A stretch of 64,000 bases of DNA. It comes from Diadema setosum. Taxonomy: Eukaryota > Echinodermata > Echinoidea > Diadematoida > Diadematidae. Under the pieces are notes generated by a model. The model made no database searches. It was given only the letters and a program-made list of their open reading frames with translations, and was not told the origin of the DNA. The position numbers and the translations under genes were made by a program. Within the stretch, counting starts at the first letter, position 1; each line of letters opens with the position of its first letter. Where the stretch lies: assembly GCF_964275005.1 (NCBI RefSeq), contig NC_092705.1, positions 3,845,825 to 3,909,824 of the forward strand. The letters run 5' to 3'. This document shows, one piece after another, positions 46,829 to 58,254 of the stretch.

Positions 46829-46962
46829 TGTACGCCCATGATTTTTTATCATGGCTACTACTAAAACACTGATCAATTCAGTGCTTATTTACGTCGATGT
46901 AGGGCAATTTGTCAATCAGTTGCAATGAAAACATCTCGACGGAAGAATTTGTTGAATTTGAA

Positions 46963-46975
46963 TTATCAGATATTG
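46963..46975. repeat. 13-bp target-site duplication, right copy
   Basis: TTATCAGATATTG, identical to 45901-45913. Confidence 0.9.
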
Positions 46976-48141
46976 TGTTCAGAGAATTAGATAGTGGTAA
47001 CATCACTGCTCTTATCATGCTTGATATGAGTTCAGCTTTTGACACAGTTGACCATGCTATTCTGATTCAACGATTGAGATATTTGGGCATCAAAGGAACT
47101 GTTCTTGATTGGTTTATATCCTACTTATGTGATCGATCTCATTATGTCAGAATTGGTGATTCTACCTCTTGTAAAACTATGACAAAGTTTGGTGTACCTC
47201 AAGGTTCTGTTGGAGGCCCGCTGCTTTTTTCTCTGTATATGCAACCAATTAGTGAAGTATTTCGCAAGCATTGTATTAGTTATCATTGTTATGCGGATGA
47301 TATACAACTTTATTTGTCTTTTAAACCCACTGTGTCTTCATTGTCATCCGCCATTGTAAAACTCGAAGCATGTTTGCAAGACCTGAAAATTTGGCTTACA
47401 TCCAATGGCCTTAAACTAAATGATGATAAATCTGAGTTTCTGTTATTGGGATCAAAGTATATGTTAAACAAATTTGATTATCAGTCATGTAATGTCAACA
47501 TCGGTAGCACTTGCATTACTCCGTCGAAAACAGCCCGTAATTTAGGTGTCATATTTGATCAGGAAATGTCATTTCGAAGTCATGTAACTCATATTCAGCG
47601 GAATGTACGATATCAGTTGCGTAATTTAAGTTTCATAAGGAAATATTTGTCTAAATCTGCAGCTGAGATACTTATTCATGCTTTGATTTCTTCTCGGTTA
47701 GATTTTTCGAATTCATTGTTGTGTAATCTTTCAAAAAAAGATGTCACAAAACTTCAACGGTTGCAAAATTCTGCTGCCCGACTGTTAACTTTTACTAATA
47801 AGTTTGATTCCATGTCACCAGTTCTCCGTTCCTTACATTGGTTACCTGTAGAAAAAAGGATTATTTTCAAGATTCTGTTATTAGTACATCATTCAGTTCA
47901 TTCTTTTCCCCTAATATACATAAGTAATTCTGTTCAAAAATACAATCCGACACGAAGGCTACGTTCATCATCAGATGCATTCTTACTCCAAACACCCAGA
48001 GTAAAACATGGGTATGGTGATCGTGCTTTTTCCGTTATGGGACCAAAATTGTGGAATCAGTTACCTCTTCAGTTAAGGGAACTGTCATCTACAGAGTCAT
48101 TCAAATCCAAACTTAAAACTTATCTGTTCCTTTCATACTGA
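46963..48141 (+). CDS. LINE ORF2, catalytic RT core and C-terminal domain
   Basis: Open to the TGA at 48139-48141. RT motif A is LDMSSAFDTVDH (about 47020-47055), motif B GVPQGSVGGPLLF (from 47191; G replaces the usual L in GSVLGP) and motif C YADD (47290-47301), so the catalytic aspartates are present. The C-terminal region has LHWLPVEKRIIFKIL (about 47836), NPTRRLRSS, GDRAFSVMGPKLWNQLP (about 48017) and FKSKLKTYLF at the end, as in the CR1/L2/Rex1 group. The ATG at 46909 lies inside the inserted array and is not the native start. The frame matches the upstream piece because the insertion plus one target duplication is 1062 bases (354 codons). Confidence 0.85.
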   Translation, partial: LSDIVFRELDSGNITALIMLDMSSAFDTVDHAILIQRLRYLGIKGTVLDWFISYLCDRSHYVRIGDSTSCKTMTKFGVPQGSVGGPLLFSLYMQPISEVFRKHCISYHCYADDIQLYLSFKPTVSSLSSAIVKLEACLQDLKIWLTSNGLKLNDDKSEFLLLGSKYMLNKFDYQSCNVNIGSTCITPSKTARNLGVIFDQEMSFRSHVTHIQRNVRYQLRNLSFIRKYLSKSAAEILIHALISSRLDFSNSLLCNLSKKDVTKLQRLQNSAARLLTFTNKFDSMSPVLRSLHWLPVEKRIIFKILLLVHHSVHSFPLIYISNSVQKYNPTRRLRSSSDAFLLQTPRVKHGYGDRAFSVMGPKLWNQLPLQLRELSSTESFKSKLKTYLFLSY

Positions 48142-48359
48142 GGACTGTAATTGCTGTATGTCATTAATATTGGATTAATATTGCATTTTTAATTGATATA
48201 TGTTGTATTCTTTATTTGGTATATATTTGCTTTTGTTTACCATTTTTTTCTTTGTTGAAATGTTTGAATATGTATATGCATGTAAATATATGATATTTTT
48301 TCATTTTTGAAGCGCCATGAGCACTGAAAAGTGGACCTGTGCGCTATACAAGTAGCCAC

Positions 48360-48360
<1 letters not shown>

Positions 48361-48396
<36 letters not shown>
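48361..48396 (+). repeat. (ATT)n LINE tail
   Basis: Twelve ATT units directly after GTAGCCACT, the 3' terminus of the LINE. Confidence 0.9.
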
Positions 48397-48933
48397 GTAC
48401 ATCGGGCTGAATTCGAAGACAGGACTTGCTGAAGAAATTTAATTGCTGCGAGCTTCGTCCTGATATTAAAAAAAAAAACAAAGTAAAAGAAAACAAAATT
48501 GTTTGGAAATCGCAACGACCGCCTTGGGCTGCACTGACCTTATTTTGATCATCCCACGATTGTTTTTTATCTTTGCTATCATACCAACTGAATATTGCAA
48601 TACCAATTGAATTTTTGTAATAAAAAAGTTTCAAAGGCAGCTTTGTTTTTAACCTTTCACTGCGCGCAGAAATAAAAAAGTATAAAACATATAGTTTTGA
48701 GATCAACATGTGTACAAGAACAACTACTCCTCTCATGTCGTATATGCTAGGTGTGTATATTTATTTTTTTCCCATGTTTGTTTTTAGTTGGTGGCGGGGG
48801 GGGGGGGATCAGTCTGCAATTAGCTGATTTTATTTGCGTACCTTACTATGGCAATTATCTTAGATTTCGTATAATTTCTGATAATTTCATAATGTACATA
48901 TTTGTTGGTCTTACGTTTTGTACTTTTGTTATG
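48397..48933. other. No gene seen
   Basis: AT-rich with a G-run near 48796-48808. No exon. Confidence 0.5.
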
Positions 48934-48970
48934 CTGTTTTGTTTTGTTTTGTTTTGTTTTGTTTTGTTTT
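48934..48970. repeat. (TTTTG)n microsatellite
   Basis: Seven tandem TTTTG units. Confidence 0.9.
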
Positions 48971-49133
48971 GATTTGTTTCTTTACACATTTTCAGTTATG
49001 TAATATTTGTATTGTACAATTCATTGTGTATCGTGTATTTTTAATTCACGGACTGGCTGAAAAACAGCCTCCGGCTGAGCCCGGTACCGTGACAAAATAA
49101 AATGAATGAATGAATGAATGAATGAATGAATGA
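48971..49133 (+). mobile_element. LINE 3' end with hairpin and (GAAT)n tail
   Basis: It contains the hairpin CAGCCTCCGGCTG (about 49065-49077), then AAAATAAAATGAATG and GAAT repeats to 49133. A small terminal hairpin followed by a short tandem tail is typical of CR1/L2-group LINE ends. The start is approximate. Confidence 0.5.
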
Positions 49134-49452
49134 GTTAATAGATGAAAGACACAAGTATTCATCACATTCACATTTGGACTTGAATGTTGCACACGTCTGA
49201 AAAGAATAAATTGGGAAACAAATACACAAAAATTTACTTCATATTCCAAGTTAGAATCAACATGAATCCACTATACGTAGAAACCAACTGTACTGCACAC
49301 ACTAAACTTTGCCAATTAAGTACAGTGAAGGACAACGACTTCTGCAAAATCCAGAAGAGACCGAAAGGCGTCCTATCCTGTAAGGTTGTTGACCTAACAA
49401 GGACATAATTCAGAAGAATTCGTCCCGTCCTCCATCAACGTTCTTAACAAGA

Positions 49453-49620
49453 GGAGCTGTTGTAGCTCAGTGGAAATGACCGTGGACTCTTGACCCTGGG
49501 GTCTTTGGTTCAAGACCCTGGTAGTCACAGTTGTGCCCTAAAATGCACCGACACATTTTCCAGTCACCCCACCCCGTACAATAAAATTTAGCATTATAAA
49601 ACGATTCGCAAAGGTAAGTT
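49453..49620 (+). mobile_element. tRNA-derived SINE
   Basis: The head has an A box in TGTAGCTCAGTGG and a B box in GGTTCAAGACC (about 49508), within a 75-base tRNA-like segment beginning GGAGCTGTTGTAGCTC. A short unrelated body follows (AAATGCACCGACACATTTTCC, about 49540-49620). It differs from the SINE at 44899 and from the 267-bp unit. Its 3' end is uncertain. Confidence 0.55.
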
Positions 49621-51849
49621 GATCATTTGGATTCTTTTCAGAGGCAGTCATCAAAATGACTCTTGATGCCGGTCTCCTGCAATTGTTCTTAATAATTTGA
49701 ATGAATATTTATTGCTTTTTTTCCAATTGTCTGTTCAATATCACAATTTACGCAAACTGCCTAATTAGTATATACATTATCTATTTTTAAGTATTATGTT
49801 TGAACGATTTCATTTTTTACTTTGTGAAAATGGAGAAATGAAATTGAGTCAGTTCAAATCAAAGGATGGCACTCAATCCATTGCCTAGTTTGTGGGAGGA
49901 GGGGAGTGGGGTTATCGGCTTGTTCAACAACAGCCATTGCTTCCAATAGCCTAGCTCGCGAAATGTTTCTACAAAATGCAAAATACGAACATAACTTACG
50001 GTAAAATATGAACATTCATTTTTACTTTTAATCATAGTTGGCTTTATTTTTACCATTCAATTTGACATTATATTCGATTTACTTTGAAACAAGTGATCCA
50101 ATATCTTTTTGGGGTGATTGTAAATTAATTACTAAAGTAACAACAGAAACAACACCAAACAGGTTATTATCAAAGAGATAGCTTTGATAGAGGTTCCTAT
50201 TCGATTGAGCGTACTTTGCATCCCAGCGCGGGATATACTGGCTTCTTTTTTCTTTCCTTTTTGGTGCAGAGTGGGAGGGGGGGGGGGAGGAGGGAGCAGA
50301 GATGGGGGAGGTTCTTCGCGTATTCTCGTGAAGTGATAAGTCACTTAAGATGTCTGCCACGTTCATAAGTGATGGTTTGAGTTCAGTACTCTCGCAGATT
50401 GTCGATACAAAAGACGTCATAATGGCATTTCGAGACGGATGAGGTTATTTTTCGAGGAGCATTAGCCACAAATAAAGCATGTTGACAATCGTCTATAGGA
50501 ATGTGTTATGTCAAATTCAAAATATTTCGCGAGTTGAACCATGTCGTATGGAAGTGATTTCTATAACTTGGCAACTCTGTCGTAAACATAAAACGTAAAT
50601 CAAATCAGCTAAGCCATGGCGTGCATTATCCATACAGGCTGCTCATCATTACCATGGCAACCGGGCCTACAGCGACATGCCGGTAATTCTCTTGGGAACT
50701 GCTGGGATTGTTGTCTGACAGTTCCATGAGAAATATTCTTATACAATTTTTGATCGAAAGCAGAGCCGGTGGATTACCGGAGATATTTCTTTTTTTTTTC
50801 TTCGTTCCTTTTTCTTTGTTTTTTTTTTTCTACCTACAGGGCGCTACTTGGCCCGGTTGGTGCATATATTTCTTTTTTCTGTTTCTTCCGTTTATCCTTC
50901 TTTTATTTCTTCTCCTTCTTTGTCCCATCAAGGGCCGTGATTCCATCACTCATGAGTATCGTCAGAGATACCAGTTCTTTTCTTGCTACTGTCCTCATCG
51001 ACAGAAGACGTTGTTAATGTGAAATTTTCATTAGCAATACAGCAGAAGTGATTAGAATGAGAAAGGAATGAAAGATAGAGAGGAGGTGTGAATGCATGGG
51101 GCGCGTGAAAGTATAAACTTGAATAAAATATTTCCAATATCGATCAAGTTGGGCTACATCACACACCGTTCGTAATCTTCGAAGTTTTTTTTTTCTTGTT
51201 TTTTTTTGTTTTGTTTGTTTTGTTTGTTTTTTTTTTGTTTTTTTTTTGTTTTTTTAACTCCGACGATTAGCCTGTAGCTTCAAACTTCCGACGCGCGTCC
51301 CCAAGACAGCTACTGTAGGCCTATAGAGTAGTATGAACGTATGCATCATTCCGGACATACATTGTAAGTTTGCCGGAAGGGTCACAAAGCGACAAAGGAC
51401 GCAGACCCAAACAATTCCGTTTCCTTCTCATCCCTGTGGATAGTAACAAGTTTCCCACTTTGTTGTGTCCACAAAGTTCGTTAGCATATACATGATGAGA
51501 CAACATTTCTTCCTTCTCCCCTTCTAATATAGAGAGAATGACAGACTTTGTTTCAAATTCCTGAAGGTGTACATTGCACACCATGACCGTGAACGAAAGC
51601 GTTCGCATGAGAGCTTAGTGACAGAGACGCGTGGTGAAAAGTTCCTCGGTGTTCAAGAAAGATCAACGCTTATATTTACCCCCCCCCCTCCCCTTTTGCA
51701 TTTATTCGACGTTTCCAGAGAACTTTGCTCCCTTAACCAGTATTTAGACTTCGGTTTTGGGTCAGAATGGTATCATCACTATGCACTGTGATGACCACAA
51801 CAAAACTGGAATGTGCCTGAGAAAACCAGAACAAGCGGTGATGTTTGCG
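49621..51849. other. No gene seen
   Basis: G run near 50278-50288, T-rich blocks at 50788-50832 and 51186-51255, C run near 51680. No credible exon. Confidence 0.5.
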
Positions 51850-51885
51850 TGACGTCATGTATAAATAGGCCCTACTATTCAGTCT
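51850..51885 (+). promoter_or_regulatory. CRE-TATA core promoter candidate
   Basis: A perfect CRE octamer TGACGTCA (51850-51857) sits two bases before TATAAATA (51860-51867). An initiator-like TCAGTCT follows at 51879, somewhat closer to the TATA box than the usual 28-31 bases. The only nearby ATG opens a frame of about 15 codons. CRE adjacent to TATA is a known arrangement of inducible promoters; activity here is inference. Confidence 0.35.
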
Positions 51886-52046
51886 AAATCTGCCTGGAAA
51901 TTACTGGATGGACTTCCCATTAACATTTATTCAGCTGCATGTGCAAACATTTGACACGCCGACACATTGTACTCATATCTACTAAGAAAAGACAGTGGTG
52001 AAGACCTGGATTATCAAAACAATACGGTAAAAAATTCATATCTTAA

Positions 52047-52410
52047 AGGGACGGTAAAGTATTGGTTGAGGTGAGGATTGAGTTTTTAACTTTTTGCGAG
52101 ATACTTAGAAACTACTTTATGGAAAAATGTTAAAGCACATACAATTCTTTATAAGAGGAATTCAAAGTCTATATATTTTGATAAAATCGGTTTGAAATGG
52201 CTGAGATATCCAAAACGAAGGAAAGCAAAGCGATCCTAATAAAAGGTGGGTCCCACGTTTTGTTAGGGTCGCTTTGTTTTGGATATCTCAGCCGTTTCAA
52301 AACCAAATTTCATCAAAAACTTCGAATTCCTCTTAAAATTATATGCTCTTTTGAATTTCTTAGGAGGTTTCTCATTATCTCCAAAAAAAACAACAACAAC
52401 AACAAACCAA
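52047..52410. mobile_element. TTAA palindromic MITE, family A copy 3 (diverged)
   Basis: Starts AGGGACGGTAAAGTATTGG after TTAA at 52043-52046. The inverted arms meet around 52250 (AAGGTGGGTCCCACG). The right end is eroded by an AAC microsatellite near 52388-52405, and its TTAA is not preserved in register. Confidence 0.7.
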
Positions 52411-54223
52411 ACTTAAAAAGCAGTGGAAATCTGAAGACCCATCTCAACTGAATTACATTATTGTAATACCAACCCTATAGGCTTGTTATTATTCCAGTAT
52501 TTGCAGTCGTAAGCGATGAATTATCAAATTACCATTAACATCATTATCAAAGTCATTGTACAAATGCCAATATCGTTCTAACCTTGATTTTTAATATCAT
52601 CTTCAGTTACTGGTTGATGTCTGTATCATTAAGACCTTATAACAGTACAGTCACAACTATACATGTTTATACAGTTAAGAATCTACGACCTCTCTGCACA
52701 CTACATTTCAGATGTACGCTAACCTTTCGTATCGCATGTCGTACCTCAGTTTAATCGTGATGGGAACGGTCTAAGATTGGTCACGGCAGTCATATAGGTC
52801 ACGTGGTAAATGTAAGTAAATTGATGGACGTATCCACGTCGGTTGTTTGATAGATGACCAATAATGCCGCCACGGATACCACTATCCATAATGCGGTTTC
52901 GACTACAATACCTACTTTAGACCCACGGTGTCATTTCCAGAGGTAATTGTTAACTTAAGAGTATACAATCCTTTTTTATTTCTTCCTAACAAAACATATT
53001 CCCTCCCCCCCCCCCCCACCACCACCACCACCGCGGAAATACATAACACACGAACACATGCGCGCGCGCACACACATATCGGCACACAATTATCATGACA
53101 TGTTACTGGTCATGCTGGTGATAAACCAGGGAGGAGGTTTCAACCTCTCTGGATAAACCAATGAAACAAACTACATGCCCACGCTATAGACGGGAAAAGA
53201 GTGCATGGAGTGACCGGAAGCCGGGTATATTATCTACCGTGTTGTCATTTTTATTCAGTCAATACTGCAGGTTTTTCTACGAAATGGAGCCAAGAACACA
53301 CAAGCGTTACTAGTAACAAATGTGACAAGGAATGAACAATTATTTTCAGAGATAGTGCATGATTTTCATTTTTCCGAACATTCTTTTCTCTGTCACTGGT
53401 GTGAACCATCCGGCGGCCTGCTGAAACAAAGTCTATTTTAAAGAGAAAGTGTTCAATCGTTAGAGAAGCTCTTTAGACAAGCAAAACGGGATTGGAAACT
53501 AGGTATGGACGTACCAGAGAGAGAGGAAAAAATAAGAAGTTGACTGCGAAGACTGTCTCGTTTTATGTGTTCTGATAAAATGTGGCAATGCGACAGAAGA
53601 ATCATAGTGAAAGACGGTATCAAAGACCAATAGAATGTAACATGTTTCAATTATATAAATCATAAAGCAACTTGATCCTAATCGTGCGAAGGAAAGTGGA
53701 TAATCTTTACAACGTGCAAATACCGCAGTTTCATGCACATTATTACCTCCATAATATCGAATGGCCAGTTAACCAATACTTTCGTGCGTGGCATTCTGTA
53801 GCCTCCGGTATTGTGACGCACATGAGCTCTGCTTCGAGTTTCGTGTTTTCTCTGATATCTATCTCCTCACCCCCATCCCCCCCCCCCCCTCTCTTCTTTC
53901 TTTCTTTCTTCTCTGTTTTCCCTTCCTCAAATGTTTTACGCTTATTCAAATATAAAATCTTTCCACTACTATACACTTTATCCACGTATCTGTCTATTTG
54001 CTATTTGTATGTTTATTCGTCTATCACTCTCTCTTCATCCAAGCTTCTATCTCCCTAAAAGTTTTCCCAATCACCTATCTATCGACGAACCATTTTTATT
54101 TGGAGGCATTTATCTCTATCTATCTATAGTTGTTTATGATATTATATAATTCTGTCTATCTATCTTCTTCATATGTTTATCAATACATCAATACATTCTC
54201 CGCTCCATGCATGTATCCATCCA

Positions 54224-54225
<2 letters not shown>
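52411..54225. other. No gene seen
   Basis: C run plus (ACC)n near 53005-53032, an imperfect GGGAGG/CCTCTC hairpin near 53127-53152, and a C run near 53875-53889. No exon supported. Confidence 0.5.

Positions 54226-54274
<49 letters not shown>
54226..54274. repeat. (CTAT)n microsatellite
   Basis: Twelve tetranucleotide units in a longer CT/AT-rich region. Confidence 0.95.
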
Positions 54275-56103
54275 TCATTGATTTCTCAAATACAATGTAC
54301 ATTTCATATTATATCTATCAATATATCCGCCTGTCCATCCATATCTATCCATACCTTTCTTCCACATCTTTGACCACCGATATCTTCCTCTTTTTGTCTC
54401 TTATTTTCTGTCTGTCTGTTTGTCTGTCTGTTCTCATCCGTTTCGAACTGCATGTACTTAAAAGCTCAACAGTAATCGTTGCCATGGGCAGATTTCGTCA
54501 AAATTTGCCTGCGTATCTCGGGTCTGACGTATTTTAAACATCACATAATATGACGGAAGCTTAGAAATGCAGAAGCGCTCAACGAAGCAGGGGAGGGGTC
54601 AAGACGGATGGCTTTTATTAACCCATGACATCTTGTCAGCGTTGATTTGAGAGTATCTTGTACTGAAGAAATATTCCATGGAGCTGGTTCATTTCATTAC
54701 GTCTGAAAGTAATGATATTAATACGTTCACATCATAATATCAGAGAGAAAAGCACAAGCATTTACCCATTTCTACACAGAAACATGAACTTTGCAAGAAA
54801 TTCAGCAATCAGGAAACTTTTGAAACGTTCACAAAGCAAACAATAACGAACAGCAAAGAACTGAAATGAATCCAAGTGCTTGTTCTTCCCGGTGAAACAC
54901 AATTGAACATCGGATAGTGCAAGTACACTGCACCAATTTAAGTCACAAAAATGTGCTGTCTGAGACCCGATGGATTATTTACAGGTGTCATCCCATGCCA
55001 TTTCGCTGCAGTGATGGTGATGGTATATTTTCGATAATTAAAGAGATCATAAAAGCAATTATTCCATGGACACTCGAATCAATGATACTAATTGATGATA
55101 ACGAATATACCCACAATTATCACAAATTCATGTAAATGCATTCCTAACATCAGAACATATAGGTGTAACATTGGTAAGCGTGTTACACATCATAACAGCA
55201 TGACAACGTTACGCATTGCTCAAGATGGATCTTTAATATGATTTGATAATTACGTAGATGTAGATGGAGATTATGGTGTACGAAACAAAGTTCAACCATT
55301 ACTCAGAACAATTACCCTCAAAGTCGTAATCAACATTAACAAGCTCCACAGTGATTCACAAGGAATATTGACAGAAGATACATAATGTGACGGGGTAACA
55401 AGTTAGACACACAGAAATATATCTAAACAGACACACGAAACAAAGAAGAGACACTCCTCTACCTGTTAGATAGACTCGGTTAAAAGCATTTGGAAAAAGA
55501 GATAGACAAATAGATAGATAGAAGGAGAGAAAGAGATAGAGAGAGGGAAAAGAAATCTCACATAACGCAGCCATCAAGCGATCGATTTCCGGCTTGTTAG
55601 GGGGAGGTGTCCACTCCTACGGTGGGTGCGAAATGTGAATAATTCATCGATTTTTGACAATAAGTAGGTGCAAAGTCGTGGTGGCTGGGTGTTTGGGAGG
55701 CCGACACGAGGACCATTGTCATAGCGGGAAGGTGTTGGCTACACCAGCCACTCGTAGTCCGTGGTGGCTTTGTTCGCGACTTCCAGGTGAGAAAATTCGA
55801 CTGTTATTGGAAAGGGGTTCCAGAGCAATGCTTTGTAACTTGATGGTCACTCGAACAGAGGAACGAGGAGACAAATGAAAACATCTGACAACTATATAGC
55901 CCAGACTCAATGACATCGTAAAAACAGCCAGATAGCTATCCCTATACGTGAATAGGCAGTTTTTCAGTTTGTTTTGGTTATAATTTGTTCTAGTCAAAGA
56001 AACACAGATTTGAGCTATTTCAGTTTCTTCATTTTTTTCACCAACATTTTCGTGTGATGAATCCAAACCCTGATATATCTACCATTGTTTTTGTTATATG
56101 TAT
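54275..56103. other. No gene seen
   Basis: No RNA gene or exon that I can support. A GATA/GA-rich patch lies near 55500-55550. Confidence 0.5.
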
Positions 56104-56400
56104 TTCAATTCAATTCAATTCAATTATCCTTTATTTCGATCCATCAAACAAAAAGTAATACATTAATACAAGGTATACTTTTTGTCAACTCATACTGCTG
56201 AGCAATTTGAAAAAAAAAAAGAAAGAAAAACAAGTCATAAAATATGATACAAAAAGTATGTGCAAATAATCATAAATTAGGAAAACAATGCACACTCTGC
56301 AATAGTAACAAAGAATAAATAAAGCAATACAAAGAATGCTGTGAAGCGAAGCCTGTTACAAGGTAGATCGCTCGAAAGAACAGCAATACACCACTAACAG
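56104..56400 (-). mobile_element. Probable LINE 3' end, minus strand, (TTGAA)n tail
   Basis: Plus-strand CAATTCAATTCAATTATCC followed by TTTATTTCGATCC is, on the minus strand, a GAAATAAAGGATAATTGAATT-type end with a TTGAA tail. The body further right has no coding frame. The length is a guess. Confidence 0.45.
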
Positions 56401-57008
56401 ATATATCCCAAATTAATCTGAATGTGTGCCGTTAAAGCACTTGAAATTGATGTATATATGGTATATTATGATGTCCAGGTAAATATAGACGTTGATTTAC
56501 ATAACAATATTACTGTACGGACATTATTAATTCATTCACCATTGTGTACCAAGAAAATGGTCACAAAACAGCAATACATACAAGGATACACAGGTTGTCA
56601 CACAAAGCAGAAAAGGAAAAGAAAATAGGCGCATGAAGAAAACATGCAATATCGTAGAAAGAATAGGAACAAAATGAAATCAAAGATATCTAAAATCCTG
56701 AGATATCATAAGCATGATATACGTACATTCTGAAACCGACAAGATCAGGGCAACCATTATTATTATCACGTGTAATACCCCAAAGACAAGTGGGTATAGC
56801 TAGGCCTTTTTAGTTTACTAGTTTTGCTAGTATGCTTGTTTGGTCGGCGTTTCATTGTGAGTACACATTCCGACCCTCCTACGAAGAGAGATTATGGATA
56901 TGAAATTCACTTGATTTCGTCCATCAGTCACATATCAAGTATCATAATAATTCAAAACAAAAACGAATGAAATATAACAGAGAGAGTACATCTAGCTCCC
57001 TCCCCTTT
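56401..57008. other. No gene seen
   Basis: AT-rich sequence without coding signal. Confidence 0.5.
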
Positions 57009-57174
57009 TATCTATCTATCTATCTATCTATCTGAATATCTTTATCTATCTCTATCTATATCTATCTCTTATATTTATCTATATCTATTTACGATTTATC
57101 TATATCTATCTTTCCTTTCTATCTATCTATTCATCTATTTATCTATTTATTTATTCATTTATTTATTTATTTAT

Positions 57175-57222
<48 letters not shown>

Positions 57223-57265
57223 GTATCTATGTATCTATTTATCTATCTATCTACCTATCCACCCC
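57009..57265. repeat. Large (CTAT)n-type tetranucleotide array
   Basis: About 250 bases of CTAT and TTTA-variant units, purest at 57176-57222. Confidence 0.95.
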
Positions 57266-58090
57266 TCTTACACACATTCTCATTATTTCTCTCTGTTCTA
57301 CAAGTTGCAACGAGTGGACTGTCTGGGCCAGTCTGCATGTTTGCTCCACCCTAATTACTTGCTCATGAAACGCTAGATCATACTTCTATGGAGAGCTAGG
57401 GTTTAATGACACCAATCGCATTGTAATCAGCACGTATTCACAATCTGAAATGCCGTGTAAGTCGTTTCTTCGTACAGTTATTGATTGGGAGGCATTACAC
57501 CATTTATAGGGGATTGCAGATCGATAACAGTATGCCATCATGACGAGATATAGATACATTAACAGGTGCGCCGCTATTTGACAATCGCTGCAACAGGCAC
57601 ACAAGGCCCGACGCATGATACAATGACGCGAATGGCACGAATTATGAAAGCAAAGCGATGAAGTGTTAAAAAAAACAACCGTTGAAGAAGTAACACGTTG
57701 TAACTGTGTTCCCGAACGAAGTAGAAAGTAGAGCGAGACTAGGGATGTACGATCCTCTGTTTTGAGTTTTCTCAACAGGCGCACAGCGATACCAAAGCAG
57801 AAAGATTCGAACCCATTGATTGGTTGATTGAATATCAACTGACACGTGTAAAATTATTAATTCAAAAATTAATTATGTACACAGATTAAGGAATTAAGAC
57901 AAGGATACATGCAGCGTAATTGCTTGATAATCATTTGATAATTGTAGTAAAAAAAAAAAAAAAGGTCGCTGCTTCTTTAAATAATAGACTGACTAATAGT
58001 TTGTGACTACTGACTAATAGTTTGTGACTGCTGATAAAACCTGTCGCTGCCATTGGAAATCTATATGTACAAATCTCAACTGCATTTCAG
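57266..58090. other. No gene supported
   Basis: The minus-strand 150-codon frame at 57386-57838 has no domain and is within chance expectation. A 23-base segment (TGACTAATAGTTTGTGAC core) is duplicated at about 57987-58030. Confidence 0.45.
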
Positions 58091-58218
58091 TTGGTGGTCC
58101 TGTAATGGTTAATTCACTGAGTGGAGAACATGAAGCATCCAACCTGCGCCTCAAGTTGTCCGATGAAACCATGGAATTGATTATGAAAGCTAAAGACAGA
58201 AAGAACAAGGAAAAGTAG
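58091..58218 (+). CDS. Candidate terminal exon, protein-like C-terminus
   Basis: After CTGCATTTCAG (an acceptable 3' splice site) the frame reads GGPVMVNSLSGEHEASNL, then RLKLSDETMELIMKAKDRKN and KEK, ending at TAG (58216-58218). The composition is charged, helical and not repeat-driven, unlike most frames here. The pattern GGPVMV...RLKLSDETMELIM loosely recalls the C-terminal dimerisation end of hAT-type transposases, but could equally be the last exon of a host gene. No upstream exon was found. The frame also stays open upstream to an ATG at 58024, giving 64 codons if unspliced. An unrelated repeat element begins 23 bases after the stop. Confidence 0.3.
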
Positions 58219-58254
58219 AAATTACGCGGTGCGTAATATATGTCCCCGCCGGAA

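Larger units (their letters stand above)
45914..46962. mobile_element. 1049-bp head-to-head palindromic array of a 267-bp tRNA-like unit
   Basis: Left arm: two full 267-bp units in minus orientation (45914-46180, 46181-46447) plus 7 bases. Right arm: plus orientation, a 201-base partial unit (46455-46655), a full unit (46656-46922) and 40 bases of a third. The arms meet at 46454/46455. Units are nearly identical (single-base differences near the GCATGCAGC stretch). Each unit holds a tRNA-like cloverleaf, a hairpin CCATGAT/ATCATGG with a T-run in its loop, and a second hairpin CACTGA/TCAGTG. The ends are not symmetric: the left starts at a unit boundary, the right stops 40 bases into a unit. 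The 13-bp target duplication favours reverse-transcriptase-driven insertion over cut-and-paste transposition. Near identity of units suggests it is recent. No named family fits. Confidence 0.85.
45106..48396 (+). mobile_element. 5'-truncated LINE (CR1/L2-like), interrupted by an insertion
   Basis: A non-LTR retrotransposon retaining the region just before the reverse transcriptase, the RT domain, the C-terminal domain, a 3' UTR (48142-48360) and a 3' ATT-repeat tail (48361-48396). The endonuclease domain is absent, as expected for 5' truncation during target-primed reverse transcription. The last UTR bases (GCGCTATACAAGTAGCC then ATT repeats) match the typical 3' end of CR1/L2-group LINEs. 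The element is split by the 45914-46962 insertion. I found no convincing target-site duplication around the whole LINE or around the SINE plus LINE. Confidence 0.85.

Noticed and set aside
46909-46962. ATG at 46909 as start of a 410-residue reverse transcriptase
   Set aside because: The first codons lie in the inserted array; the LINE frame resumes only at the right target duplication.
49606-49617. AAAG|GTAAGT splice donor
   Set aside because: Falls in or beside a SINE with no promoter or acceptor partner; this octamer is expected about once per strand by chance.
57800-57830. Second B-box-like match (GGGTTCGAATC, minus strand)
   Set aside because: No tRNA-like structure around it.
57386-57838. 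150-codon minus-strand frame
   Set aside because: Frames of this length are expected a few times by chance in 64 kb over six frames; no domain, signal peptide or splice signals.
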